A DNA stretch of 42,459 nucleotides, taken from NCBI GenBank assembly GCA_964557125.1, contig CAZKYX010000008.1, positions 1 through 42,459 of the forward strand, written 5' to 3'. The stretch comes from CAZKYX01 sp964557125. GTDB taxonomy: Bacteria > Patescibacteriota > Microgenomatia > Levybacterales > GWA1-39-11. Shown piece by piece: positions 32,086-39,497 of the stretch. Below the pieces are notes generated by a model. It worked only from the letters and a program-made list of their open reading frames with translations. It had not been told where the DNA came from and did not search any database. Made by a program: the position numbers and the translations under genes. Numbering within the stretch: the stretch's first letter is position 1; each line of letters opens with the position of its first letter.

Positions 32086-33312
32086 ATGAATTCAGAAGTG
32101 AGAGTGAGGTTTGCGCCAAGTCCGACGGGTATTCCTCACGTCGGAAATATTAGGACTGCATTGTTTGATTATTTCACAGCAAAAGCAACTGATGGAACAT
32201 TTATTCTAAGAATAGAAGATACAGATCAAGCCCGAAAAGAGGAAGGAGCGGTCGAAAAAATAAAGGAGAGCTTATTGTGGTTGGGAGCACAGTGGGATGA
32301 ATATGCTGTTCAGTCTGAAAGGCTTGGTGAATACAAAAAATTTACACAGCAATTAGTAGATGAGGGAAAAGCTCGAGAGGAAGAGGGGGCGGTGAGATTT
32401 ATCGTTCCGAAAGAGCCTTCAGAGGAAATTAAATGGACAGATGCGGTTGGGAAAAGAGAAATATCGTATCAATCAAAGGATGTGGAAGATTTCATAATTC
32501 TTAAGAAAGATGGCTATCCAACTTATCATATGGCAAATGTTGTTGACGATCATCTCATGGGAATAACACATGTCATAAGAGGTGAAGAATGGGTTAGCTC
32601 AACACCAAAGCATATACTACTGTATCGGGCATTTCAGTGGGAGGCCCCTACATTTGCTCATGTCCCAAATGTTCTCGGCCCTGACGGGAAAAAGCTTTCA
32701 AAAAGATTTGGAGCCAAAAACGTACTCAATTATAAGGAGGAGGGATATTTAAGTGAGGCGCTGCTTAATTCTCTGATGCTTTTGGGATGGGCACCAAAGA
32801 ACGACAGGGAAATCGTTTCAAAAGAAGATATCATCAAGGAATTTTCTCTTGCCAATGTGAACTCGTCCCCAGCAATGTTTAATGAAGTAAAACTCCAATC
32901 TATACAAAGCGAGTATTTTAGAAAAATGTCAGAAGAAGACCTCCTTTTACGAATTGAAGAGTTTGATTCTTCAATAAAAGATTTTGACAAAGAACTTATT
33001 ATTAAATTGCTTGAGCCATCCCGAACAAGAATGAAAACTCTCGCTGATTTTAAGACGTTAGTTGAGCCTTTTTTAAAGGGTGAAAAGTTTGACGGAAATG
33101 ATGAGTTAAAGCTAATACTTTTTGAAAAATTTTCATCAATTGATGAATGGAACGGGGAAAGTGTTCTTTCGGTAATACGAGAAATACTTTCAGAGAAAGT
33201 ATACAAACCAAAAGATTTGTACGAGGCTGTTATTGGTGTAGGCCATGGTTTGCCATTGTCAGATTCTCTTGCGATAATTGGTAAAGAAAAAACTCTTCAA
33301 TTATTGCAATAA
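32086..33312 (+). CDS. gltX: Glutamyl-tRNA synthetase (short form)
   Basis: 408 aa against 460-500 in most bacteria. Class I motifs: HIGH as PSPTGIPHVGN (11-21) and KMSKS as KLSKR (203-207), with LRIEDTDQAR (41-50) and the acceptor-binding YHMANVVDDHLMGITHVIRGEEW. The usual Cys-rich loop between the TDQ region and VVRFRVP is absent: the chain goes directly from AREEEGA to VRFIVP near residue 103. The helical anticodon-binding domain is present but short. No glnS is in the window, so it may also charge tRNA-Gln for GatCAB. Confidence 0.92.
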   Translation: MNSEVRVRFAPSPTGIPHVGNIRTALFDYFTAKATDGTFILRIEDTDQARKEEGAVEKIKESLLWLGAQWDEYAVQSERLGEYKKFTQQLVDEGKAREEEGAVRFIVPKEPSEEIKWTDAVGKREISYQSKDVEDFIILKKDGYPTYHMANVVDDHLMGITHVIRGEEWVSSTPKHILLYRAFQWEAPTFAHVPNVLGPDGKKLSKRFGAKNVLNYKEEGYLSEALLNSLMLLGWAPKNDREIVSKEDIIKEFSLANVNSSPAMFNEVKLQSIQSEYFRKMSEEDLLLRIEEFDSSIKDFDKELIIKLLEPSRTRMKTLADFKTLVEPFLKGEKFDGNDELKLILFEKFSSIDEWNGESVLSVIREILSEKVYKPKDLYEAVIGVGHGLPLSDSLAIIGKEKTLQLLQ

Positions 33313-33319
33313 TAATATA

Positions 33320-33916
33320 ATGATAAAACTGCTCGCCAATCTCATTACCTTTGTTCTTCACCCGATTATACTTTCCCTTCTTGCAGTATTTCTTATTGTT
33401 TATAGGGAAACAGGAGATATGAATACTGCGTATTATTGGACATTTATTTCAGTTTTTTTTGCTGTAGTAATATCATTATTTGTATTAGTCGGAATAAAAA
33501 AAGGATTTTTTACTAATATAGATGTATCTGTACGAAAGCAGCGGGTTATTTTGTATCCCTTTGCGGCGGCTGTAATGTTGTTGTTTGTTTTAGTCCTCCT
33601 CTTTTTTAATGGACCTAAATTTCTTCTCGTAGGACTTATTGCTTTTATTGCTTCACTCGGAATATTGGATGTTATCAATCGAAAAATTAAAGCAAGCATT
33701 CACGTTGCAACCGTTGCAGCGCTTTCTGTAGGTATTATTGAAATGTTTGGTTTAAAGGCAAGTCCTGTATTGTTTGCTGTTCCGTTTGTTGCTTGGGCGA
33801 GGGTGTTGGAAAAAAAACACACCGTAAAAGAGACCATAGCGGGATTTTTGTCAGGCAGTATTTTGGCAATCATAGGGATTATTGTAGTACAATATTTACT
33901 AAGAGTACTTCTCTAA
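33320..33916 (+). CDS. PAP2-like membrane phosphatase
   Basis: 198 aa from MIKLLANL, about six hydrophobic helices. Weak PAP2 motifs: KQR in VSVRKQRV (compare KX6RP), His in ASIHVATVAA (compare PSGH), and ARVLEKKHTVKE, which is R-x5-H-x3-E against the consensus SRX5HX3D, so the final Asp is Glu. It may dephosphorylate a polyprenyl or lipid phosphate. The next gene encodes a DgkA-like lipid kinase, 4 nt after the stop, which supports a lipid-phosphate role. The ATG at 33278 lies in gltX and is rejected. Confidence 0.6.
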   Translation: MIKLLANLITFVLHPIILSLLAVFLIVYRETGDMNTAYYWTFISVFFAVVISLFVLVGIKKGFFTNIDVSVRKQRVILYPFAAAVMLLFVLVLLFFNGPKFLLVGLIAFIASLGILDVINRKIKASIHVATVAALSVGIIEMFGLKASPVLFAVPFVAWARVLEKKHTVKETIAGFLSGSILAIIGIIVVQYLLRVLL

Positions 33917-33920
33917 TAGT

Positions 33921-34301
33921 ATGCTAATTAACCCCAAAAAACTTATTCGCTCTTTTTCCTTTGCATTTGATGGGTTGCGTCTTGCTGTGCAGGTTGATCA
34001 AAATGTTCGATTCCATTTGTTTGTTGGAGCAATAGCTTTATTATTGTCATTTATTTTTAAAATTGAAAAGTATGATTTTTTTATTGTACTCATTTCAATA
34101 TTCTTTGTTGTAATAACTGAGATGGTAAATACTGCAATTGAAGAAATGACAAACTTAATAAAAGAGGAGCATAGTAGAGAAGCTAGAATTGCTAAAGATG
34201 TTGCAGCTGGAGCTGTTTTTCTTGCTGCGCTTTTTGCATTAATTGTAGGAATTATTGTATTTTTACCCCACTTCCTGAACTTGCTACAACCTACAACCTA
34301 A
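33921..34301 (+). CDS. dgkA: Diacylglycerol/undecaprenol kinase
   Basis: 126 aa, three membrane helices. The DgkA signature is clear: EMVNTAIEEMTNLI followed by SREARIAKDVAAGAVFLAAL. In Gram-positives this family mainly phosphorylates undecaprenol to supply the lipid carrier for cell-wall and glycan assembly, which would suit the many glycosylation genes here. Its last codons are part of a CTACAACCTA repeat. Confidence 0.92.
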   Translation: MLINPKKLIRSFSFAFDGLRLAVQVDQNVRFHLFVGAIALLLSFIFKIEKYDFFIVLISIFFVVITEMVNTAIEEMTNLIKEEHSREARIAKDVAAGAVFLAALFALIVGIIVFLPHFLNLLQPTT

Positions 34302-34305
34302 TCCT
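34284..34305 (+). repeat. Left copy of a CTACAACCTA-type repeat
   Basis: Two direct CTACAACCTA-like units at the 3' end of dgkA. An inverted, imperfect copy lies at 34571-34592, so the pair flanks the DUF3467 gene. A related AGGTTGTAGG occurs at 1686-1695. Confidence 0.55.
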
Positions 34306-34570
34306 AGTTCTTCTTTTCTCTTGTCTGTGAGTTGCCAACGGTAAGCGCAAGAATTTCAGTTAGTTTTTTTACAAATTTTTGAGCGTGTTCTCTGCTCATT
34401 CCTACACGCGTTACAACTTGTAGTTGGTTTGAGCTTCCAACCTTCTGACAGATATCCAGAGTGACACCATCATCATTCACATTCATAAAGACAGTGTCTG
34501 TATAAAGAATTGGTACTGTTTCTGGATTAAGTTTTACTTGAAATTCTTTATTGTCATCTGTCTTTGCCAT
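34304..34570 (-). CDS. DUF3467 protein
   Basis: 88 aa. VPILYTDTVFMNVNDDGVTLDICQ and VVTRVGMSREHAQKFVKKLTEIL match the DUF3467 layout (an N-terminal strand region, then V.RV.MS..HAK.....L). The function of the family is unknown. It is encoded between two CTACAACCTA-type inverted repeats and convergent with dgkA, with 2 bp between the stops. Confidence 0.75.
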   Translation of the reverse strand: MAKTDDNKEFQVKLNPETVPILYTDTVFMNVNDDGVTLDICQKVGSSNQLQVVTRVGMSREHAQKFVKKLTEILALTVGNSQTREKKN

Positions 34571-34592
34571 AGGTTTAGGTTTTAGGTTGTAG
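34571..34592 (+). repeat. Right, inverted copy of the CTACAACCTA-type repeat
   Basis: Three AGGTT-type units directly before the DUF3467 start; reverse complement similar to 34284-34305. Confidence 0.5.
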
Positions 34593-34662
34593 TTTTTTTG
34601 TACATTGTTTTGGCTAAATTATTCTTGCTTTTTGTTTATTGATTCTTGTTTATTGCTTATTT

Positions 34663-34989
34663 CTAATGTATCTTTGATCCGTTTGGTACTTTACTATCAG
34701 GTACAAGCAAAACGGGAGCTTCATCATTGTCTGTTGCAAGCAACATTCCGTTGCTTTCAAAGCCCATCATTTGTCTTGGCTCTAAATTTACAATGAATAG
34801 TGCTTGTCGTCCCACAAGCTCCTCTGGCGTAAAGTATTTTTGTATTCCGGAAAGAATTTGTCGTTGACCAATCTCGCTTCCGAAATCAACAAGTTCTTTA
34901 TAGAGTTTTTCTGATCCTTCAATAGGTTCTACGGAAGTAAATGTTCCGACTCTGATGTCTAGTTTTTGCAAATCGTCAATTGTTGCCAT
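34663..34989 (-). CDS. Free-standing tRNA-binding (EMAPII/MetG C-terminal) domain
   Basis: 108 aa. DLQKLDIRVGTFTSVEPIEGSEKLYKELVDFG, RQILSGIQKYFTPEELVGRQALFIVNLEPRQMMGFESNGMLLA is the OB-fold tRNA-binding module of Trbp111, CsaA and the MetG C-terminus (SxGM-like motif SNGM). Alone it should dimerise and bind tRNA non-specifically, perhaps helping a synthetase such as a MetG without its own tail. The 34593-34662 spacer holds only T-rich, low-complexity DNA. Confidence 0.88.
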   Translation of the reverse strand: MATIDDLQKLDIRVGTFTSVEPIEGSEKLYKELVDFGSEIGQRQILSGIQKYFTPEELVGRQALFIVNLEPRQMMGFESNGMLLATDNDEAPVLLVPDSKVPNGSKIH

Positions 34990-35001
34990 AGTGAGTACAT
35001 A

Positions 35002-36480
35002 TTAATAGTTTGTGTTCAATTTTGCAAGAAAATATCCTCGCTTCCAAATGACGAAATTTCCAACGCTATCAAGTATTTTGTAATGGCTTTTCAGATAGTG
35101 CATAAAAGGGGTGTTGTCGTCAGTACTCGTATTTGTAACGACAATTTTCAATTGCTCTTTTTCAATAGCGGCAATGGTAACTTTTTGATATTTCATAAAA
35201 TCCACGTCGTTTTCCAGAAAGTCATATCCCGAAAGAGCTTTTCTGTCGGAGAGAAAGTAAAGCAACGGTGCGTAGTAGTGTACATAAATCGCATCATTTT
35301 TTTGTGACTCGGATTGTATTCTTGTTACAATGGACGTTAATTCAATGGAAGATTCGCGATTCATTTTTACTTTTGCTTTCGGCAGATTAACTGAGTGGCT
35401 ATGTAAGATGAGCGGGCTGTCCCAACGGTAATACCCTTTAAAAAGCGCAGTGTAAAGACCGGCAATGATGCAAAGGATGATACAAGCTTGCGTGAGAAGT
35501 ATTGTTGCGCCATTTTTTGAAAAAGTTATGATGGTGGACAAAGAAAGTCCAAGGAGCGACAGTAGTGGGACAAGGTGAATATAGTCAGTAGTCGGACGTA
35601 TACCAACAAAGTAAAATCCCAAAACAAAAAGTGGCACAAACAGAAATTCCCTTTTTTTACTCACATAGAGCAATCGCATTGCATAAATAGATGAAAGCGG
35701 CAGTAATAGATATATAAATGCACGACCCGACGTCTTTATAAAAGTATCTTTATAGAGAAATGGAGTTGTTAAATCCCTATCATAAAGGATTCTACGGATA
35801 GTGAATTCATACATGTCATTAATAAATCCCTGCAGAGAATGAGTGAGTGATAAGAACATTAAGAACAAAAATCCTGCTGTAAAAAGTCCGCAGGAAAATA
35901 TCAAAAAAGATTTTACTCTTTGCTTTTTCAGAAAATAAAAGTATGGCAAGAGACATAAGAAAATCATGGGCCCGAAATTTTGTTTGCAAAGAAAGGTTAC
36001 GAAAACAAATATTCCTGAAAGAAGAATATTTCGGGATACGTGTTGTTTTGGAGGAGTAAGTAGAAAGAAAATAGATAGTAGGGATGCAAGTAAAGCGTAG
36101 ATTACCGGCCAAGAAAAATTAACATGTATGCTTCCCCATACAATAAATAAAAGTGCTGCAGAATACGAAAGGTAAGAATTTTGAATCACCCTTTTTACAA
36201 TACTAAAAACTAGCCAGGAGGAGAGAACGGCAATAAGCATCATAAGAATTCTGCTAGCAAGAATATTTACTCCAAATAATTTAAATGACAAAGCTGTAAG
36301 AAAAAGAGATGCTGGAGTATATACAAAATGAAAATCCCTATATGGAAGTTGTCCCTGAAACAACCTCTCTGAATAATGAAGAATATATCCCTCATCGTAA
36401 AGAACAACTCCTCGTGTTAGAAAGAATAGTAAGAGTATTGGAATGAATAAGAAAAAGAAAAATATAAATCTGCCTCTCAT
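35002..36480 (-). CDS. GT39-like membrane glycosyltransferase
   Basis: 492 aa with about 10-12 hydrophobic helices. VVLYDEGYILHYSERLFQGQLPYRDFHFVYTP after the first helix has the conserved acidic pair of GT39-type enzymes (DE, here Asp-Glu) and the P..D.....P motif of this superfamily. It should use a polyprenyl-phosphate sugar donor. It is the second such enzyme in the window. Its promoter side runs into an assembly gap at 36504; a TATAAT lies 13 nt before the ATG. Confidence 0.75.
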   Translation of the reverse strand: MRGRFIFFFFLFIPILLLFFLTRGVVLYDEGYILHYSERLFQGQLPYRDFHFVYTPASLFLTALSFKLFGVNILASRILMMLIAVLSSWLVFSIVKRVIQNSYLSYSAALLFIVWGSIHVNFSWPVIYALLASLLSIFFLLTPPKQHVSRNILLSGIFVFVTFLCKQNFGPMIFLCLLPYFYFLKKQRVKSFLIFSCGLFTAGFLFLMFLSLTHSLQGFINDMYEFTIRRILYDRDLTTPFLYKDTFIKTSGRAFIYLLLPLSSIYAMRLLYVSKKREFLFVPLFVLGFYFVGIRPTTDYIHLVPLLSLLGLSLSTIITFSKNGATILLTQACIILCIIAGLYTALFKGYYRWDSPLILHSHSVNLPKAKVKMNRESSIELTSIVTRIQSESQKNDAIYVHYYAPLLYFLSDRKALSGYDFLENDVDFMKYQKVTIAAIEKEQLKIVVTNTSTDDNTPFMHYLKSHYKILDSVGNFVIWKRGYFLAKLNTNY

Positions 36481-36503
36481 AGGTTAGGATTTGATTATAT
36501 ACC

Positions 36504-36603
36504 NNNNNNNNNNNNNNNNNNNNNNNNNNNNNNNNNNNNNNNNNNNNNNNNNNNNNNNNNNNNNNNNNNNNNNNNNNNNNNNNNNNNNNNNNNNNNNNNN
36601 NNN
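36504..36603. other. Assembly gap (100 N)
   Basis: Flanks do not overlap, so the content is unknown. It separates the divergent GT39-like and MFS genes and may hide promoter elements. Confidence 0.95.
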
Positions 36604-36625
36604 GACATTTTTGCTTGCATTAGTC

Positions 36626-36631
36626 TATAAT
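36626..36631 (+). promoter_or_regulatory. -10 box for MFS gene
   Basis: TATAAT, 8 nt before the ATG at 36640. Confidence 0.6.
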
Positions 36632-36639
36632 TAATAGTC

Positions 36640-37830
36640 ATGCTTAGCGCTTTTAAATCAAATAGAAATTTGCTAATTATTGCGCTTATTGCAGTTGTTA
36701 ATGCTTTGGGGTATGGAATAATTATTCCAATTTTGTACTCATATTCACAAAAATTTGGTCTTACAGACTTTCAAAACGGTCTTTTGTTTGCACTTTTCTC
36801 AGTGTGTTCTTTCCTTTCAACCCCTTTAATAGGAAGACTTTCTGATAAATATGGCCGTAAGCCATTGCTTGTTTTATCTCTAGGAGGTACTGCACTATCA
36901 TTTTTTATGGCTGCCTTTGCACCAACTGCACTATTTCTATTTATAGCTCGTGCACTTGACGGAATTACTGCTGGAAATATTCCAGTTGCCTCAGCAGTAA
37001 TTTCTGATACGACAGAAATGAAAGATAGGGCAAAAGGATTTGGAATCATTGGAGCCTCATTTGGATTTGGATTTGTGTTTGGGCCAGCAATTTCAGCAGC
37101 AACCGTTGGGTTTGGCACGCATGTCCCATTTGTCATTGCTGGTATTATCTCTATCATTGCTGTTGTAATTACCATGATGTTCTTGCCAGAAACCAACAAA
37201 CACATGGGTCAGGTACAGCATGGAAAGATATTCGATTTTGTAAAAATGGCAAAGGCAATTGTTGACCCAAATGTTGGGATGACACTGCTCATTTCTTTTA
37301 TATATAACTTTGCATTTGGAATGTTTATTTTTGCTTTTCAACCATTCTCAGTCAAAATAATGCATCTTTCTGCAAATCAAATTGCTGCAGTATTTACTGT
37401 TTTTGGTGTTGTGGGACTAATAACTCAGGTGGCACTTTTGCATAGAGTAACCAAGAAATTTGGCGAGAAAAAAGTATTTCGAGGAGCTGTTCTTGTCGCG
37501 GCCTTTGCCTTTGCAGGTTACTTTTTTATTCATTCGTTTTTTCTGTATATAGCAATAGCCATTATTACAGGACTAGCAAATTCTTTTGTTGGACCGCTTA
37601 TCCAGACAATTCTTTCACGCGAAACTGATGAAAAATCCCAAGGCTCGATACAGGGGCTTAACGCGTCTTACATTAGTATTGGAAGTATCATAGGTCCAAT
37701 TATTGCAGGGGTTTTGGCGACGTACTATATTCCCCTGCCATTTTTAGTTGGTGCCGTTTTTATCTTTATTTGCTTTTTACTTTCATTTAAGATATTAAAT
37801 AAGGACGTGCCAAAGGAGCACGCATTCTAG
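36640..37830 (+). CDS. MFS transporter, drug-efflux (TetA/Bmr) type
   Basis: 396 aa, about 12 helices. MFS motif A between helices 2 and 3 is clear (GRLSDKYGRKPLLVLSL) and the RALDGITAGNIPVASAVISDTT segment resembles helix 4-5 of TetA-type pumps (RxxxGxxxG). A second LHRVTKKFGEKKV marks the middle loop repeat. It is probably a proton-coupled exporter; substrate unknown. The methyltransferase gene follows after 2 nt. Confidence 0.87.
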   Translation: MLSAFKSNRNLLIIALIAVVNALGYGIIIPILYSYSQKFGLTDFQNGLLFALFSVCSFLSTPLIGRLSDKYGRKPLLVLSLGGTALSFFMAAFAPTALFLFIARALDGITAGNIPVASAVISDTTEMKDRAKGFGIIGASFGFGFVFGPAISAATVGFGTHVPFVIAGIISIIAVVITMMFLPETNKHMGQVQHGKIFDFVKMAKAIVDPNVGMTLLISFIYNFAFGMFIFAFQPFSVKIMHLSANQIAAVFTVFGVVGLITQVALLHRVTKKFGEKKVFRGAVLVAAFAFAGYFFIHSFFLYIAIAIITGLANSFVGPLIQTILSRETDEKSQGSIQGLNASYISIGSIIGPIIAGVLATYYIPLPFLVGAVFIFICFLLSFKILNKDVPKEHAF

Positions 37831-37832
37831 AA

Positions 37833-38786
37833 ATGATAGACAATCTCTCCGAATATTTTTCACATAGGCCCAACCGCGAGCGGTATCAATATTACATGAA
37901 TACTTCAGTGGCAGATAAAGTTGCCAATATTACTCCACATCTAGAAAAATATGAAGGGGTAGGTAAGCGTCCTCTGATTCTTAGTATAGGAGCCGGAACA
38001 GGAAAGGTGGAGTCGGCTATTGGAGATGTAATAATTGATGCAACAGTTGTTGCTCTTGATGCCTCTGTGCCAATGCTAGAGACAATTCAAGGTCAAAATC
38101 ATGAAGTGGATGTAGGTAAGGGTCATCATGTAGTCGAGCCAGTAGCGGCTGATGCAGAGCATCTTCCTTTCAGAGACCAGTCTTTTGATGCTATAGTGCT
38201 TTCTTCAATTATTCATGAGCTGCCTTCGTATTTGCACAATTTTGATTTTCAGGCAACAAAACCTTTTTTTAAGGAATGTGCCAGAGTTCTTAAAAAAGGC
38301 GGACGAATTGTTATTCGGGATTTTATGCAGCCTGAAAATCCTGAAGAGGAGGTTCTTATGAAAATTGGGAACGCAAAGCTTTCGACCGATATGGATCCCC
38401 TTCTTTTTTTAAAAAAATTTAGTGAGGAATTTAGAGGGGATGATCTTGCCTATCTGCGGGGACAGCTGGAGGGGGTTACGGTAGGTGGACATGTGAGGGT
38501 TAAGAAATCACATGCATTCGAATTGGTAAGTCATTATAGTTGGAGTCAAAGCTTTAACGAAGAAATCGCAGAAAAGTACGGTTACTTGCCAGTCAAAGAA
38601 TATACAGATTTTGTCATGAATGCAATTAAGGAGTCTGGGAGTGACACTGCAGTTGTTGAGCAAAAAACATATTTACAAGAGGGATACAGGGAGCATATTG
38701 AGGGAAGACTTGACTTGCAAGACGTTGATGGAAGGGCAATTCCACTCCCTGACTTTACTGGAATTATCGTTATAGAAAAAAGTTAA
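37833..38786 (+). CDS. Class I SAM-dependent methyltransferase
   Basis: 317 aa. SAM-binding motif I ILSIGAGTGKVESAI (48-62), VVALDASVPML (acidic residue after strand 2), AADAEHLPFRDQSFDAIVLSSIIHEL (motifs II/III) and CARVLKKGGRIVIRDFMQPEN. The C-terminal ~150 residues vary and probably bind the substrate, which I cannot name. It is co-transcribed with the MFS pump, so the pair may modify and export, or resist, a compound. Confidence 0.82.
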   Translation: MIDNLSEYFSHRPNRERYQYYMNTSVADKVANITPHLEKYEGVGKRPLILSIGAGTGKVESAIGDVIIDATVVALDASVPMLETIQGQNHEVDVGKGHHVVEPVAADAEHLPFRDQSFDAIVLSSIIHELPSYLHNFDFQATKPFFKECARVLKKGGRIVIRDFMQPENPEEEVLMKIGNAKLSTDMDPLLFLKKFSEEFRGDDLAYLRGQLEGVTVGGHVRVKKSHAFELVSHYSWSQSFNEEIAEKYGYLPVKEYTDFVMNAIKESGSDTAVVEQKTYLQEGYREHIEGRLDLQDVDGRAIPLPDFTGIIVIEKS

Positions 38787-38789
38787 TTT

Positions 38790-39119
38790 TTATACACGAC
38801 ATCCACACTTTTTGCTTTTTATAATTTCTTTTTGTTCTTGAGGAGTGTGTACATACTCTTTTTGCTTGCTATCTCCAAGAGCCAGACTCTTATCGAGTGG
38901 GCTTTTGTGGGCATATCCTCTTTTTTGCATTTCTAAAACCAACTTTTCATGATGAGTATACAAGGCCTTTAGCTTTCCGTACCACCGCAGAGTTTCGGGG
39001 TGTTTTGCGTAACCAGTTTTAGCTTGCGAAATTATTGTCCAAATTGCGTGAAGTTCTCGATGCTCACCAAGTAAATGTGCTCGACAGAGTATGTTTGGTG
39101 GTAGGTCCCAGATTCTCAT
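38790..39119 (-). CDS. Pyrimidine-dimer DNA glycosylase / endonuclease V-like protein
   Basis: 109 aa. It resembles T4 endonuclease V (DenV): the N-terminal HLLGEHRELHAIW aligns with HLMAEYRELPRVF, so Glu22 matches the catalytic Glu23 of T4. YTHHEKLVLEMQKRGYAHKSPLD also fits. Such enzymes cut at UV-made pyrimidine dimers, using the N-terminal amine. Here residue 2 is Arg, not Thr, which would normally keep the initiator Met, so the mechanism may differ. Leaderless-type promoter. Confidence 0.7.
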   Translation of the reverse strand: MRIWDLPPNILCRAHLLGEHRELHAIWTIISQAKTGYAKHPETLRWYGKLKALYTHHEKLVLEMQKRGYAHKSPLDKSLALGDSKQKEYVHTPQEQKEIIKSKKCGCRV

Positions 39120-39125
39120 ACATAC

Positions 39126-39131
39126 AGTATA
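39126..39131 (-). promoter_or_regulatory. -10 box for endonuclease V-like gene
   Basis: Minus-strand TATACT, 6 nt before the ATG at 39119. Confidence 0.5.
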
Positions 39132-39191
39132 TTCTTCTGCGTATTGAATTCAAGGTAACATGATTTGAATCACTGAGAACAGTTGATAAGA

Positions 39192-39205
39192 ATCAATGCA
39201 TTGAT
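39192..39205. promoter_or_regulatory. 14-bp perfect palindrome, possible operator
   Basis: ATCAATGCATTGAT, about 14 bp before a TATAAA -10 box, overlapping where the -35 would be. No regulator is known. Confidence 0.45.
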
Positions 39206-39219
39206 GCAAGGAATGAGTG

Positions 39220-39225
39220 TATAAA
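39220..39225 (+). promoter_or_regulatory. -10 box for zinc-ribbon gene
   Basis: TATAAA, 22 nt before the ATG at 39248. It leaves room for the AGAGGTG Shine-Dalgarno site, so this gene has a normal leader. Confidence 0.45.
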
Positions 39226-39247
39226 AGAATAAAGAGGTGAAATATAT

Positions 39248-39490
39248 ATGAAATGTCCAAAATGCAAAGAGGGAACAATTAAAAAAACGCACATGATGGT
39301 AAATAGCTCAATTGGATTTGTGTGCAGTTTGTGTAAAACATCATGGATGCAATGTGATGATATCAATGCGAGCACAGGTCATGAAATGGTGTCACCACTG
39401 AGTCATCAGCGTATTATAGAAACACTTGTCGATAAGGATACGGTTGGGATGGGACACGAATGGATAGTTAATGACAGAATCTATAGATAA
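39248..39490 (+). CDS. Small zinc-ribbon protein
   Basis: 80 aa, unrecognised beyond the metal site. CPKC near the N-terminus and CSLC about 25 residues later form a four-Cys zinc ribbon (MKCPKCKEGTIKK, GFVCSLCKTSW). The rest is polar, with several His. A good Shine-Dalgarno site (AGAGGTG, spacing about 9) is unusual among the isolated genes here and may suggest transfer or higher translation. Confidence 0.6.
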   Translation: MKCPKCKEGTIKKTHMMVNSSIGFVCSLCKTSWMQCDDINASTGHEMVSPLSHQRIIETLVDKDTVGMGHEWIVNDRIYR

Positions 39491-39497
39491 GTATTTT

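Noticed and set aside
36771..37205. Minus-strand ORF inside the MFS gene
   Set aside because: Shadow of a well-supported membrane transporter; composition and motifs belong to the plus strand.
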